Source: Planctomycetota bacterium
GTDB taxonomy: Bacteria; Planctomycetota; Planctomycetia; Planctomycetales; Planctomycetaceae
Assembly (NCBI GenBank): GCA_026692825.1
Contig: JAPLOC010001329.1
Coordinates: forward strand, 1 to 12,532
Direction of reading: 5' to 3'
DNA: 12,532 nucleotides
Of the stretch, positions 1-7,463 are shown one piece after another. Position 1 is the stretch's first letter; each line of letters starts with the position of its first letter. Under the pieces are notes generated by a model. That model had not been told where the DNA came from. It saw only the letters and a program-made list of their open reading frames with translations, and searched no databases. The translations under genes and the position numbers were made by a program.

Positions 1-882
1 GGGGGAGGCCTGCATTCCAGTCGGGGTCAGGTATTCGACCGGATCTCGCGGTTCGGCTGCGGGACTGGGGGAGGCGGCGATCAATTCGATCTCAATGGAG
101 CCGGCGGCTGTCCACTCCACAAAGCTCTGCGCCCCTCCATAAAATTTGCGAATTTCCGCCAGTGCGGCCGGGGCTTCTGCCATGGGAGAGAGAAACGAAC
201 GGACCGACACAACGTCAGCAAAAGTCAGCCCCAATTGTTCGAGCGTCGCCGCCAGACTGCGCATGGTATTGCGGGTCGCTTCCGCGATGTTCTCCCCTTT
301 TTCCGCCTGCCCGGCCACGAACACAAACGACCCTGTTGTGACGCGGGTCAGCGGGGGATCGCCGGGATTCACCGCAAGCGCTGCCAGAACCTCGCTGCCG
401 CGGCGCGCCACTCGCCCTTCCGCCAGCGTTGTGTCGACCGCGACCGCGTCCAAAGTCACGGCGACATCGGCGCGGGGCAGTTTGCCCGCCACAAATGAAA
501 TCGCTGGTTTGTTTGGTCCCGTGTAGCGTGCTGCGAGCCTTCCGCGCACCTCAGCCGCCGCCGCATCTGTCGCCACCGTGAAATTCAATTTCACGAGCCG
601 ATCGGAGGCACCGGCTCCGAGTGCCGATTCCAATGTCGACAGCAAATGGTCAACCTGTGCGGGGGCGGAATCGGAAACCGGAGTTCCATCGGGCTTGAGC
701 GGCAACAGTTGCGTGGAAAAAACCAGGGGCACACTGTCGACAACGACCGCCGCGCTCGTCCCGTCGGACTGGCCCGGCGGGATTCTGGTAATCGGGTCGG
801 CGCGCAGCGGAGGGAAGGGAACGGTCAGCAGCAGAAACACCGCAAGGAAGGAGAGGCGAAATGCGTTCGCGGAGCAGCACAT
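1..882 (-). CDS. Exported tandem Rid (YjgF/YER057c/UK114) domain protein, 3' end missing
   Basis: This frame stays open from an ATG at 882 to the left edge, giving 294 codons with no stop. An in-frame TGA lies a short way upstream, and the ATG is the first plausible start. Residues 1-28 form a signal peptide (hydrophobic core about 10-22, cleavage near LRA-DP), so the product is probably periplasmic or surface-located. Two Rid-type domains follow, at about 42-150 and 165-270. The second is clearer: a core with VFVAGQ, then FADVVSVRSF, then VEWTAAGSIEIELIA. Archetypal RidA enzymes deaminate reactive enamine/imine intermediates using an Arg shortly before the last strand. Here that position reads Gln in domain 2 (GAQSFVEW) and Ile in domain 1 (KPAISFVAG), so classical deaminase activity is doubtful. 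The last visible residues (EYLTPTGM) could open a third Rid domain. Family assignment is fairly secure; function is unknown. No clear ribosome binding site is seen. Confidence 0.82.
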   Translation of the reverse strand, partial: MCCSANAFRLSFLAVFLLLTVPFPPLRADPITRIPPGQSDGTSAAVVVDSVPLVFSTQLLPLKPDGTPVSDSAPAQVDHLLSTLESALGAGASDRLVKLNFTVATDAAAAEVRGRLAARYTGPNKPAISFVAGKLPRADVAVTLDAVAVDTTLAEGRVARRGSEVLAALAVNPGDPPLTRVTTGSFVFVAGQAEKGENIAEATRNTMRSLAATLEQLGLTFADVVSVRSFLSPMAEAPAALAEIRKFYGGAQSFVEWTAAGSIEIELIAASPSPAAEPRDPVEYLTPTGMQASP

Positions 883-1162
883 ACGAACAACGGTGGGAAC
901 GGCAAGGGGACAGAAGTAGACTCATCCGCATTCTAACCGCTTTCAACCGTGATTTCGCGTCCAAACGAGATTCGTGTTATCCAAAGATTCGTTTTTGAGG
1001 GGCGAACGACCTGTTGTAACGCCGACGAAGGGGGGGCGGGAGGATTCAAACCGGTCGGAATGAACGTCTCGGTAGACAAAACAACCGGGTTCATGGATCC
1101 TACGGTATGCAGGGTGGACGTCTGTCTGCCCACGATTCGCCGTTCTTTTCGTGATTCCCGCC
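883..1162. other. Intergenic region between divergent genes
   Basis: This 280-base spacer lies between the divergent Rid-protein and EF-hand genes and must hold the promoters of both. I see no well-spaced sigma70-type -35/-10 pair. A G-rich run (about 1027-1042) is the only compositional oddity. Short open frames that cross it have no recognisable protein features and are not called. Confidence 0.5.
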
Positions 1163-2863
1163 ATGCGCGCCACATTTTCATTTCGGATGGGACTGGTCTT
1201 CCTCGTTGCCAGCTCACTGGTCGGGGCCGGGCCAGCCGTCGCGGACGAACTTCCCGAATTCGACGAATTCCATCTCGTATTGCTGGCACCGGCCCAGCCC
1301 GTCTTCATCCGACTTGAAACCCAGGCGGATGGCACGGGATTGCGCGGCATGCGGGCGAAGTACGCCAAGAAACTATTCGAACGCTACGATGTCGATCACG
1401 ACGGGCTGTTGACCAAGGGGGAAGCGGCCAACATTCCCCCGATCGTGAAGGCGGCGGGAATGGCGGAGACATTTTCGATTGTCGACACCTGGGTAAGCGT
1501 CGATTCTCACCCGGCGGACGATCGCGTTTCACGGGAGGAATTGACCGATTACATCGATCGAATCCTCGGGAGTCCACTGGTGGTGTCGGTCCGCGCCCAG
1601 CGGACCACGCAGTCGATCGACATGTTTGAACTGCTCGACACGAATCACGATGGCCGGCTGTCGCTTGCGGAACTGCGGAATGCCGCGACGACTTTGCGCA
1701 AACTCGACGCGGACGACGACGAATCGCTGACCGTCGACGAATTGCTGGGAATGCGGACTGCGGGCGTTCCGGGCATGCCGATCGCGATGGCGGAAAAGCA
1801 GACGTCTGACGTCCCGATTTTGCAACTTTCGAGCGAGCAGGCGATCGCGGAGACGGCACAGCGGCTTCTTGAGCGGTACGGTGACGCCGGCGCGGCGGCG
1901 AAGGGTTTGGAACAATCGCGCCTGGGAATCACCCCCGACGAGTTTCAAGCCGCCGATGCCAATCACAACGGTCGCGTCGAACTGGACGAACTCAAGAAGC
2001 TGCTGGCGGCACCACCGGCGCGAGTCGTCTTGAAGCTCGAGCTGTTTCAAGCCAAGAAGGGGCGACCCCAATGGACTGTGGTTGATGATCCGTTGAAAAT
2101 CGCCACGCGCACCGGCAAGGGGACCGCCGAGAAACTTCAACTGGCCACCAACGGAGTTTCGGTTGAACTGCGGGCGGCCTCAACACGCGGGGCGGCATCC
2201 GACACGCGAAAGTTTTTCCAACAGCGGTTTCGCCAGGTCGATACCGACAAGAACAAATATCTGGGCGAGCAGGAATTCGCGATGTTGGCCAATGACCTCG
2301 CTCAGGCGGGGCTGCAGAACATCACGTTCAAAATGGTCGATCGCGACGGGAACGAAATGATCACCGACGAAGAATTGCTGGCGCTGAACGATCAGGACCC
2401 ATCGGCTCAACAAAGCCGGGTCGAACTCGTGATTTCACACGACGGCGAATCGGTCTTTGAGGTGTTGGGGGGCAAACTCGACCGTCGGCTGACGGCTCGG
2501 GAGCTAGCGGCGGGGGCGGAACTGATGAAGAAGTTCGATCTCGACGGAGATGGAACGATCTCGCCGGTGGAGATGGTGGGGCGGTACCGGATGCTCGCGG
2601 AATTGGGCAAGCCGGCACTGTTTCGGATTGGGACCAACGGTCCGCGCGCGGTGAACGACACCCAGGCGATGGTCATTCCCACGAACAGCGGTCCCGGCTG
2701 GTTCCGAAAAATGGATCGCAATCGGGATGGTGATGTCTCGAAACGGGAGTTTTTGGGATCGCGGGCGCTGTTCGAATCACTCGACACAAACCACGACGGC
2801 CTGATCTCCGCCGCCGAGGCGGACGCGGTTTCGCCCGAAGCAGTCTTGCCTGACTCAAAGTAG
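1163..2863 (+). CDS. Exported protein with nine EF-hand calcium-binding loops
   Basis: The protein has about 566 residues from the ATG at 1163. A GTG at 1151 would add four residues; the ATG is preferred because it begins a clean signal peptide (MRATFSFRMGLVFLVASS..., cleavage near AVA-DE). Numbered from the GTG, twelve-residue EF-hand loops of the form DxDxDGxxxxxE lie at 80-91, 163-174, 186-197, 269-280, 364-375, 397-408, 463-474, 522-533 and 545-556. Several are canonical, such as DVDHDGLLTKGE, DLDGDGTISPVE and DTNHDGLISAAE. Others are weaker at individual ligand positions, such as the one at 364-375. Between loops are beta-rich stretches (about 288-345 and 422-440) that match no domain I recognise. 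EF-hand proteins bind Ca2+. Secreted multi-EF-hand proteins are common in planctomycetes, but their roles are mostly unknown; a structural or Ca-dependent adhesion role is only an inference. No good Shine-Dalgarno site is seen. A hairpin follows the stop directly. Confidence 0.9.
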   Translation: MRATFSFRMGLVFLVASSLVGAGPAVADELPEFDEFHLVLLAPAQPVFIRLETQADGTGLRGMRAKYAKKLFERYDVDHDGLLTKGEAANIPPIVKAAGMAETFSIVDTWVSVDSHPADDRVSREELTDYIDRILGSPLVVSVRAQRTTQSIDMFELLDTNHDGRLSLAELRNAATTLRKLDADDDESLTVDELLGMRTAGVPGMPIAMAEKQTSDVPILQLSSEQAIAETAQRLLERYGDAGAAAKGLEQSRLGITPDEFQAADANHNGRVELDELKKLLAAPPARVVLKLELFQAKKGRPQWTVVDDPLKIATRTGKGTAEKLQLATNGVSVELRAASTRGAASDTRKFFQQRFRQVDTDKNKYLGEQEFAMLANDLAQAGLQNITFKMVDRDGNEMITDEELLALNDQDPSAQQSRVELVISHDGESVFEVLGGKLDRRLTARELAAGAELMKKFDLDGDGTISPVEMVGRYRMLAELGKPALFRIGTNGPRAVNDTQAMVIPTNSGPGWFRKMDRNRDGDVSKREFLGSRALFESLDTNHDGLISAAEADAVSPEAVLPDSK

Positions 2864-2865
2864 TC

Positions 2866-2882
2866 CGCACTCTCCGAGTGCG
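2866..2882 (+). terminator. Hairpin after the EF-hand gene (possible terminator)
   Basis: CGCACTC (2866-2872) and GAGTGCG (2876-2882) form a perfect 7-bp stem with a TCC loop, starting three bases after the stop codon at 2863. No T-run follows, so it is not a canonical intrinsic terminator. It could be a processing or mRNA-protecting hairpin, or simply part of the repeat-like spacer. Confidence 0.35.
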
Positions 2883-3157
2883 CGGCCCGCTGTGCGTACT
2901 CCGTCGCTCGACGCACTCCGGGCTGGCGCAATCTCACATGCGAGCTGTCCGTCGCGCGATGGATCGGACTCCGTCGGGGCTTCGCCTCTTCGGCGGGACT
3001 CTCGCCATTCCGCGACGCCCCTCGTCGTGCTTGTTTTTCACGGGATGAAATTCGTTGTGAGTCTTGGGGCATTCCCCAGTGCGTTGTCTTGTCGGCGGAG
3101 GCACAACGGAGGCAGTCTTTCGGAGACAGACGCCTACGTTGCCAGGTTCGTTGCCGT

Positions 3158-3163
3158 TATACT
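3158..3163 (+). promoter_or_regulatory. Candidate -10 element (TATACT) upstream of the glycosyltransferase gene
   Basis: TATACT matches the TATAAT consensus at five of six positions and lies 57 bases before the chosen start at 3221. The hexamer 17 bases upstream (TACGTT) is a poor -35, so support is weak. Confidence 0.22.
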
Positions 3164-3220
3164 CCGCGCGGTCGCGACAGAAGTAATCATGCCACAGGAC
3201 TCGCCGCAGAGTCGTCCTTC

Positions 3221-4957
3221 ATGCCCTTTCTTCACCTCTTCCAATCTTTTCGAAAATCACCCGGATTCTGGCCGGCGATGATTGCGCTGGTTGTGTTCGG
3301 CGTGATACTCTCCGCGCTCGACCCCGCCGGAGATCATCGATCGGGATGGGATGGGCCGGGGATGTCGGTGGATGAGCCGCTCAACGTGGGGCAGGGGGTC
3401 ATGCTGGTCGACAAGCTGCTCGACTTTGATTTCAAGGGGTTTCGACAGGTGGATGCGGCACTGACCGACTATCCCCCGCTCGGTCGTGTCTGGATCGGAG
3501 TCTGTCACGAGATCGCATTTCTGCTGAATCCGCCGATCGACGAGGTGGTTCCGTATTCACTCACCTGTGCGCGGGTTTCGTCGGCGATCCTGTTCGCGGT
3601 GACGGTCTGGTGGATCGGGGCGGCGGCGGCGCGCTTCTGGGGACTGACGGCCGGCGTCGTGTCTTCAGTTGCGCTGGTACTGATGCCCCGCTCCTTTGGC
3701 CATGCGCACCTCGCCAATCTGGAGACCGCGATCAACCTCTTGTATGCAGCCTGCCTGTTGTTTGTCTGCCGTCGCGTCCCCGAAATGTTGGGTGGTGATA
3801 CGAGTCTCCAGGGCGCGTTGGAGCCGCAACGATCAACCGTGATTTCCAGTCGTTCCCCGGCACAGATCGCCTATTGGACCACTGCGATCGGCGCGGGGGT
3901 TCTGATGGGCTTGGCGTTCTCCATCAAAGTCCAGGCGATCTTTCTGCCGGCCGCACTCGGTGCCTGGGCGTTGCTGTGGCTCCGGTGGCGGGCTCCCGTC
4001 TGGCTGGTCGTTGTCGGGCTTGTGGCCGCTGGCGTGTTCTTCGTCGGTTGGCCCTGGTTGTGGGACGATCCGCTGCAGCACGCGATTCAGTATTTTGGCA
4101 AGACGACGAATCGGGTCTCGATCCAAGCCTGGTACTTCGGCGAAGCGCTCACCGACCGAGACGTTCCGTGGCATTATCCCTGGGTGATGTTTGGTGTCAC
4201 CGTCCCGCTGGGATTGCACCTGCTGGGACTGGCCTCAACGGTTGACGTGTTGCGATCGTTGCGGACGACTCCCCGCGAGTCGCTGCTGGCCGCTGGAATA
4301 CTGGTTCCTCTTGTCGCATTCAGCGTTCCAGGGATCGCCGTCTATGATGGCGAACGGCTCTTCTCCATCGCGTTTCCCTTGTGGGCCTTGCTGATTGGCC
4401 GGGCGGCGGGGCGAATTGTGGACTGGTTCGCAGTGCGGCGTTGGTGTGGAAGACCGCTCGCGCTGGGGGCTTTGACGGCATTTGTCGCCGCCCAGTCGAT
4501 TGGGTTGTGGCGTGACCAACCGGCCTGGCTTTCCTACTACAGTTCTGCGATCGGTGGTCTTTCGGGAGCAGACAAACTGGGGCTGCCCGCGACCTATTGG
4601 GGGGATGGACTGACACGATCGCTCATCGCCCAAGTTGCCGATCTGGTTCCAGAAGAGAGTTCGATCGCGGTCGCCCCAACGCTGTACGAGTTACAGCCGC
4701 TGGAATTGGAACGCCAGGCGATTCCGCTAAAACGCCGAAACATTCACCTTGTCAGTTTAGGAGCGACCGGCGGGCGCGACGCGGCGTACCTGCTGTTGTT
4801 CAATCGACCGGAATACCTTCCGCCAGAACTCCGTCGGTTGCGGCCGAGCGATTTTGTCGCCGTAGTGGAGCGGGACGGCGTGTGGCTCGCGGGCCTGTTG
4901 CGGAACAATACTCCGCACGGGGTCGAACGAGTCCCGTCCGAATCACACAGAGATTGA
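3221..4957 (+). CDS. Membrane glycosyltransferase, GT-C fold, family 39/ArnT-like
   Basis: The product has 578 residues from the ATG at 3221. The open frame extends upstream to a TTG at 3089, but those 44 residues are Arg-rich and unlike a family N-terminus. Residues 15-33 form the first membrane helix. A loop then carries an acidic Asp-Glu pair (SVDEPLNVGQG, D51 E52) and a YPPLG motif (84-88), which are typical of polyprenyl-phosphate-sugar-dependent GT-C enzymes. About nine to eleven more hydrophobic segments fill most of residues 115-430, including MPRSFGHAHLANLET (155-169) and GLAFSIKVQ. A YDGERLF segment (375-381) precedes the last helices. A soluble, probably extracytoplasmic tail covers about 435-578. 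Family members move a sugar from a lipid-phosphate carrier to protein, lipid A or other lipids at the membrane; donor and acceptor cannot be told here. glpK starts 52 bases after its stop, so co-transcription is possible but no functional link is evident. No strong ribosome binding site is seen. Confidence 0.85.
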   Translation: MPFLHLFQSFRKSPGFWPAMIALVVFGVILSALDPAGDHRSGWDGPGMSVDEPLNVGQGVMLVDKLLDFDFKGFRQVDAALTDYPPLGRVWIGVCHEIAFLLNPPIDEVVPYSLTCARVSSAILFAVTVWWIGAAAARFWGLTAGVVSSVALVLMPRSFGHAHLANLETAINLLYAACLLFVCRRVPEMLGGDTSLQGALEPQRSTVISSRSPAQIAYWTTAIGAGVLMGLAFSIKVQAIFLPAALGAWALLWLRWRAPVWLVVVGLVAAGVFFVGWPWLWDDPLQHAIQYFGKTTNRVSIQAWYFGEALTDRDVPWHYPWVMFGVTVPLGLHLLGLASTVDVLRSLRTTPRESLLAAGILVPLVAFSVPGIAVYDGERLFSIAFPLWALLIGRAAGRIVDWFAVRRWCGRPLALGALTAFVAAQSIGLWRDQPAWLSYYSSAIGGLSGADKLGLPATYWGDGLTRSLIAQVADLVPEESSIAVAPTLYELQPLELERQAIPLKRRNIHLVSLGATGGRDAAYLLLFNRPEYLPPELRRLRPSDFVAVVERDGVWLAGLLRNNTPHGVERVPSESHRD

Positions 4958-5009
4958 TCGCCAATCGTCGCAGGGAACGCCAAACGCATTCATGCCGAGC
5001 CAAAGCACC

Positions 5010-6497
5010 ATGTCGCAATTCATCCTCGCGCTGGATCAGGGGACCACTTCGAGCCGGGCGATTGTGTTCGGTCGCGACGGCAGGTCGCGCGGCGTCGCCC
5101 AACGGGAGTTTCCCCAGATCTATCCCCAGCCCGGTCATGTCGAGCATGATCCGCTGGAGATTTGGAACAGCCAATTCCAGTGCTCGGTTGAGGCGTTGGC
5201 CGCCGCTGGTGCCCGGTCGGACCAAATCGCCGCGATCGGCATCGCCAATCAGCGGGAGACCACCATTCTGTGGGACCGCGTGACTGGCCTGCCGATCGCC
5301 AACGCGGTTGTCTGGCAGAGTCGCGTGACTGAGCCCATCTGTCGCAAGTTGAAAGCGGACGGACTGGAGCCGCTCGTTCGGGAGCGAACCGGGCTGGTGC
5401 TTGATCCGTATTTTTCGGGGACAAAGATCGGCTGGTTGCTCGATCAGGTTCCCGGGAGCCGAGCCCGTGCCGAGCGGGGAGAGATTCTGTTCGGCACGGT
5501 CGACACGTGGTTGTTGTGGAAACTCTCGGGGGGACGAGTTCACGCCACCGATCCCAGCAACGCCTCTCGCACATTGCTGTTCAATATTCACACTCTCGGG
5601 TGGGATGAAGACCTGCTGCGGATTCTCAATGTTCCCCGCGCCATGCTGCCAGATGTCCGTCCTTCGAGCGGTTCCTTTGGAGAAACTGACCCGGCACTCT
5701 TTGGTCGCGCGATTCCGCTGTGCGGCGTCGCGGGGGATCAGCAGGCGGCGACGTTTGGTCAGGCCTGTTTCGAACCGGGGAGCGCGAAAAACACCTATGG
5801 AACCGGGTGCTTCTTACTGATGAACACGGGCGAAAAACCGGTCGCGTCGCAGAATGGTCTGCTGACGACAGTCGGGTGGACGGTGAACGGAAAGACGACC
5901 TACTGCCTGGAAGGTGCGGTGTTCATCGCCGGCGCGGTCGTCCAGTGGCTGCGTGACGGGCTGGGGCTGATTGGGAGTTCGGCCGAGGTGGAGCAACTGG
6001 CGTTGCGTGTGCCGGACACGGGGGGCGTGTACTTTGTCCCCGCGTTTGTCGGACTGGGCGCACCGTGGTGGAACCCGAACGCCCGCGGGACAATCGTGGG
6101 GATCACCCGCGGGACACAGCGGGAACACATCGCCCGGGCCGCGCTGGAGTCGATCGCCTGGCAGACGCTGGACGTGTTGCAGGCGATGCAGCGCGATTCG
6201 GGGGTTCCTCTGGCGCAGCTCAAGGTCGATGGCGGGGCGGCTAAAAACGACCTGTTGATGCAGTTTCAAGCCGACCTGTTGCAGGTTCCCGTGCGGCGAC
6301 CGACCGTGGCGGAAACCACGGCGCTCGGTGCCGCGTATCTTGCGGGGCTGGCGGTCGGCTACTGGAACGGGCCGGCCGACATCCAGGCGAACTGGGCGCT
6401 CGACCGCGAATTCACATCGACGATGCCGACCGTTGAACGGGAAACGCGGCACCATCGCTGGAAACAGGCGGTCGAACGGTCAACAGACTGGGCGTGA
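5010..6497 (+). CDS. glpK: Glycerol kinase
   Basis: This FGGY-family kinase phosphorylates glycerol with ATP to sn-glycerol 3-phosphate in the cytoplasm, the entry step of glycerol use and a source of phospholipid backbone. The ATG at 5010 gives 495 residues starting MSQFILALDQGTTSSR, matching the usual family N-terminus. An in-frame ATG at 4992 would add six residues. Numbered from 5010: the phosphate-binding DQGTTSSR is at 9-16; glycerol-contacting residues by homology to the E. coli enzyme are R82-E83 (NQRET), W102, Y134 and D243 (GDQQAA); the FGGY signature YFSGTKIGWLLDQ is at 134-146; and the C-terminal DGGAAKND is at 407-414. Length and motifs are all intact. No glpF, glpD or glp regulator lies beside it. 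It converges on the minus-strand isomerase gene with 10 bases between the stop codons. Confidence 0.97.
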   Translation: MSQFILALDQGTTSSRAIVFGRDGRSRGVAQREFPQIYPQPGHVEHDPLEIWNSQFQCSVEALAAAGARSDQIAAIGIANQRETTILWDRVTGLPIANAVVWQSRVTEPICRKLKADGLEPLVRERTGLVLDPYFSGTKIGWLLDQVPGSRARAERGEILFGTVDTWLLWKLSGGRVHATDPSNASRTLLFNIHTLGWDEDLLRILNVPRAMLPDVRPSSGSFGETDPALFGRAIPLCGVAGDQQAATFGQACFEPGSAKNTYGTGCFLLMNTGEKPVASQNGLLTTVGWTVNGKTTYCLEGAVFIAGAVVQWLRDGLGLIGSSAEVEQLALRVPDTGGVYFVPAFVGLGAPWWNPNARGTIVGITRGTQREHIARAALESIAWQTLDVLQAMQRDSGVPLAQLKVDGGAAKNDLLMQFQADLLQVPVRRPTVAETTALGAAYLAGLAVGYWNGPADIQANWALDREFTSTMPTVERETRHHRWKQAVERSTDWA

Positions 6498-6507
6498 GGC
6501 GCGGAGT

Positions 6508-7353
6508 TCAGACGTCACACACTTCAACCGCCTGACGGAGGCCGGCTTCGGGATTGCGGGTCGGGATGAACTCATGTCCGACGTAGCCCTTGTAACCGAG
6601 TTGCACCAGCTTCCGCAGGATCGGCGGGAAGTTGATCTCCTGGTTTTCATCCAGTTCGCAGCGGCCGGGATTGCCCGCAGTGTGGATATGTCCGATGACG
6701 TCTTGGCATTCGTCAAGCCGACGAATCACGTCACCGTTCATCACCTGCACGTGATAAATATCAAACAGCAGTTTCACGCGGGGGGAACCGACCCGGCGGA
6801 CGATGTTCGCGACATAGTCAATGTCATCCCCTTGGTACCCGGGGTGCCCCTTCATGGGGTGCGAGCCATCGCGGGTGTTGAGGTGTTCGAGACAAATGGT
6901 GACACCCATTTTCTCGGCATGAGCGGCCAGTTTCTTGAGGCCGGCGACGCAATTGTCGGCCCCTTCCTGGAGCGAGATCTCGCCACTGTTGGGGTCATCG
7001 GCATCACGCCATTTGTAGCCCGTGAACGCGATCACCGCGGGAAAACCATACGCGGCGCAGGCATCGATTGTCTTGGTGGTGACTTCGATGACCTGGGGAT
7101 GATAATCGAGGTTGTTGAGCCCCTTCATGAAGGGAGCGCCGGGCATGCCGTTCGCGGCCAGAGCGCAGACCAGACCGTGTTTCTTGAGTGTGTCAAACGC
7201 CTCGGGGCCGACGATTTCGACCGACTTGCACCCCAGGCGTTTTGAAACGGTACACGTCTTTTCAAGATCCCATTGTTCTTCTGAGACGTTGAAACACCAA
7301 TGGACGACCGAATGTTGAATGTTGCCCTTGAGCGACAAAACTTGTGCTGACAC
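6508..7353 (-). CDS. Hydroxypyruvate isomerase-like TIM-barrel protein
   Basis: The protein has 281 residues from a GTG at 7353. No in-frame ATG lies between the upstream stop near 7444 and residue 70, and the N-terminus GNIQHSVVHWCF fits the family, so GTG is the likely start. The fold is the AP-endonuclease-2-type TIM barrel shared by hydroxypyruvate isomerases and sugar epimerases. By homology the metal/substrate residues include E156 (CLEHLN), D198 and H201 (LLFDIYH), H224 (GHIHTAGNPGR) and E261 (YVGHEF). E. coli Hyi has Gln where H224 sits, so this belongs to a related branch often annotated as hydroxypyruvate isomerase without proof of substrate. No signal peptide is present, so it is cytoplasmic. 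It follows the DUF1559 gene by 110 bases and may or may not be co-transcribed. It is intact, unlike the related epimerase at 10338-11179. Confidence 0.87.
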   Translation of the reverse strand: MSAQVLSLKGNIQHSVVHWCFNVSEEQWDLEKTCTVSKRLGCKSVEIVGPEAFDTLKKHGLVCALAANGMPGAPFMKGLNNLDYHPQVIEVTTKTIDACAAYGFPAVIAFTGYKWRDADDPNSGEISLQEGADNCVAGLKKLAAHAEKMGVTICLEHLNTRDGSHPMKGHPGYQGDDIDYVANIVRRVGSPRVKLLFDIYHVQVMNGDVIRRLDECQDVIGHIHTAGNPGRCELDENQEINFPPILRKLVQLGYKGYVGHEFIPTRNPEAGLRQAVEVCDV

Positions 7354-7463
7354 GGTGGAAGTTCCCGGTTGAAGAAGCGAAGTGGACGTTTGGGAAGTAT
7401 ATCGAAGTCCAACGCGATTTCCAGTGGGGGCTGGTGCGTCGATTCACCCAGACAACGACGCGA

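Larger units (their letters stand above)
2864..3220. other. Gene-free spacer with repeat-like GC-rich segment
   Basis: These 357 bases hold no convincing gene. Bases 2864-3045 are rich in short related words built on ACTCC/ACTCT (for example at 2869, 2899, 2916, 2967 and 2998), together with a GGCTTCGCC/TTCGGCGGG stretch. This looks like an interspersed intergenic repeat rather than coding DNA. A second weak hairpin (TGGGG-CATT-CCCCA) lies at 3065-3078. Bases 3100-3220 are ordinary and contain one -10-like hexamer. Open frames cross the spacer on both strands, but their translations are low-complexity Arg/Ser/Pro-rich and are not called. Confidence 0.5.

Noticed and set aside
995..1020. TTGAGG ... 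TGTAAC as a promoter for the EF-hand gene
   Set aside because: The spacer is only 14 bases and the -10 match is poor.
2407..3072. Minus-strand open frame of 221 codons
   Set aside because: It is antisense to the EF-hand gene and the repeat-like spacer, low in complexity, with no domain.
3089..3220. Upstream TTG start adding 44 residues to the glycosyltransferase
   Set aside because: The extra residues are Arg-rich and unlike a membrane-protein N-terminus, and they fall in the intergenic spacer.
4800..5591. Minus-strand open frame of 263 codons
   Set aside because: It is antisense to the glycosyltransferase tail and glpK, with no recognisable motif.
6328..7245. Plus-strand open frame of 305 codons
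   Set aside because: It overlaps the end of glpK and is antisense to the isomerase gene, both well supported by motifs.
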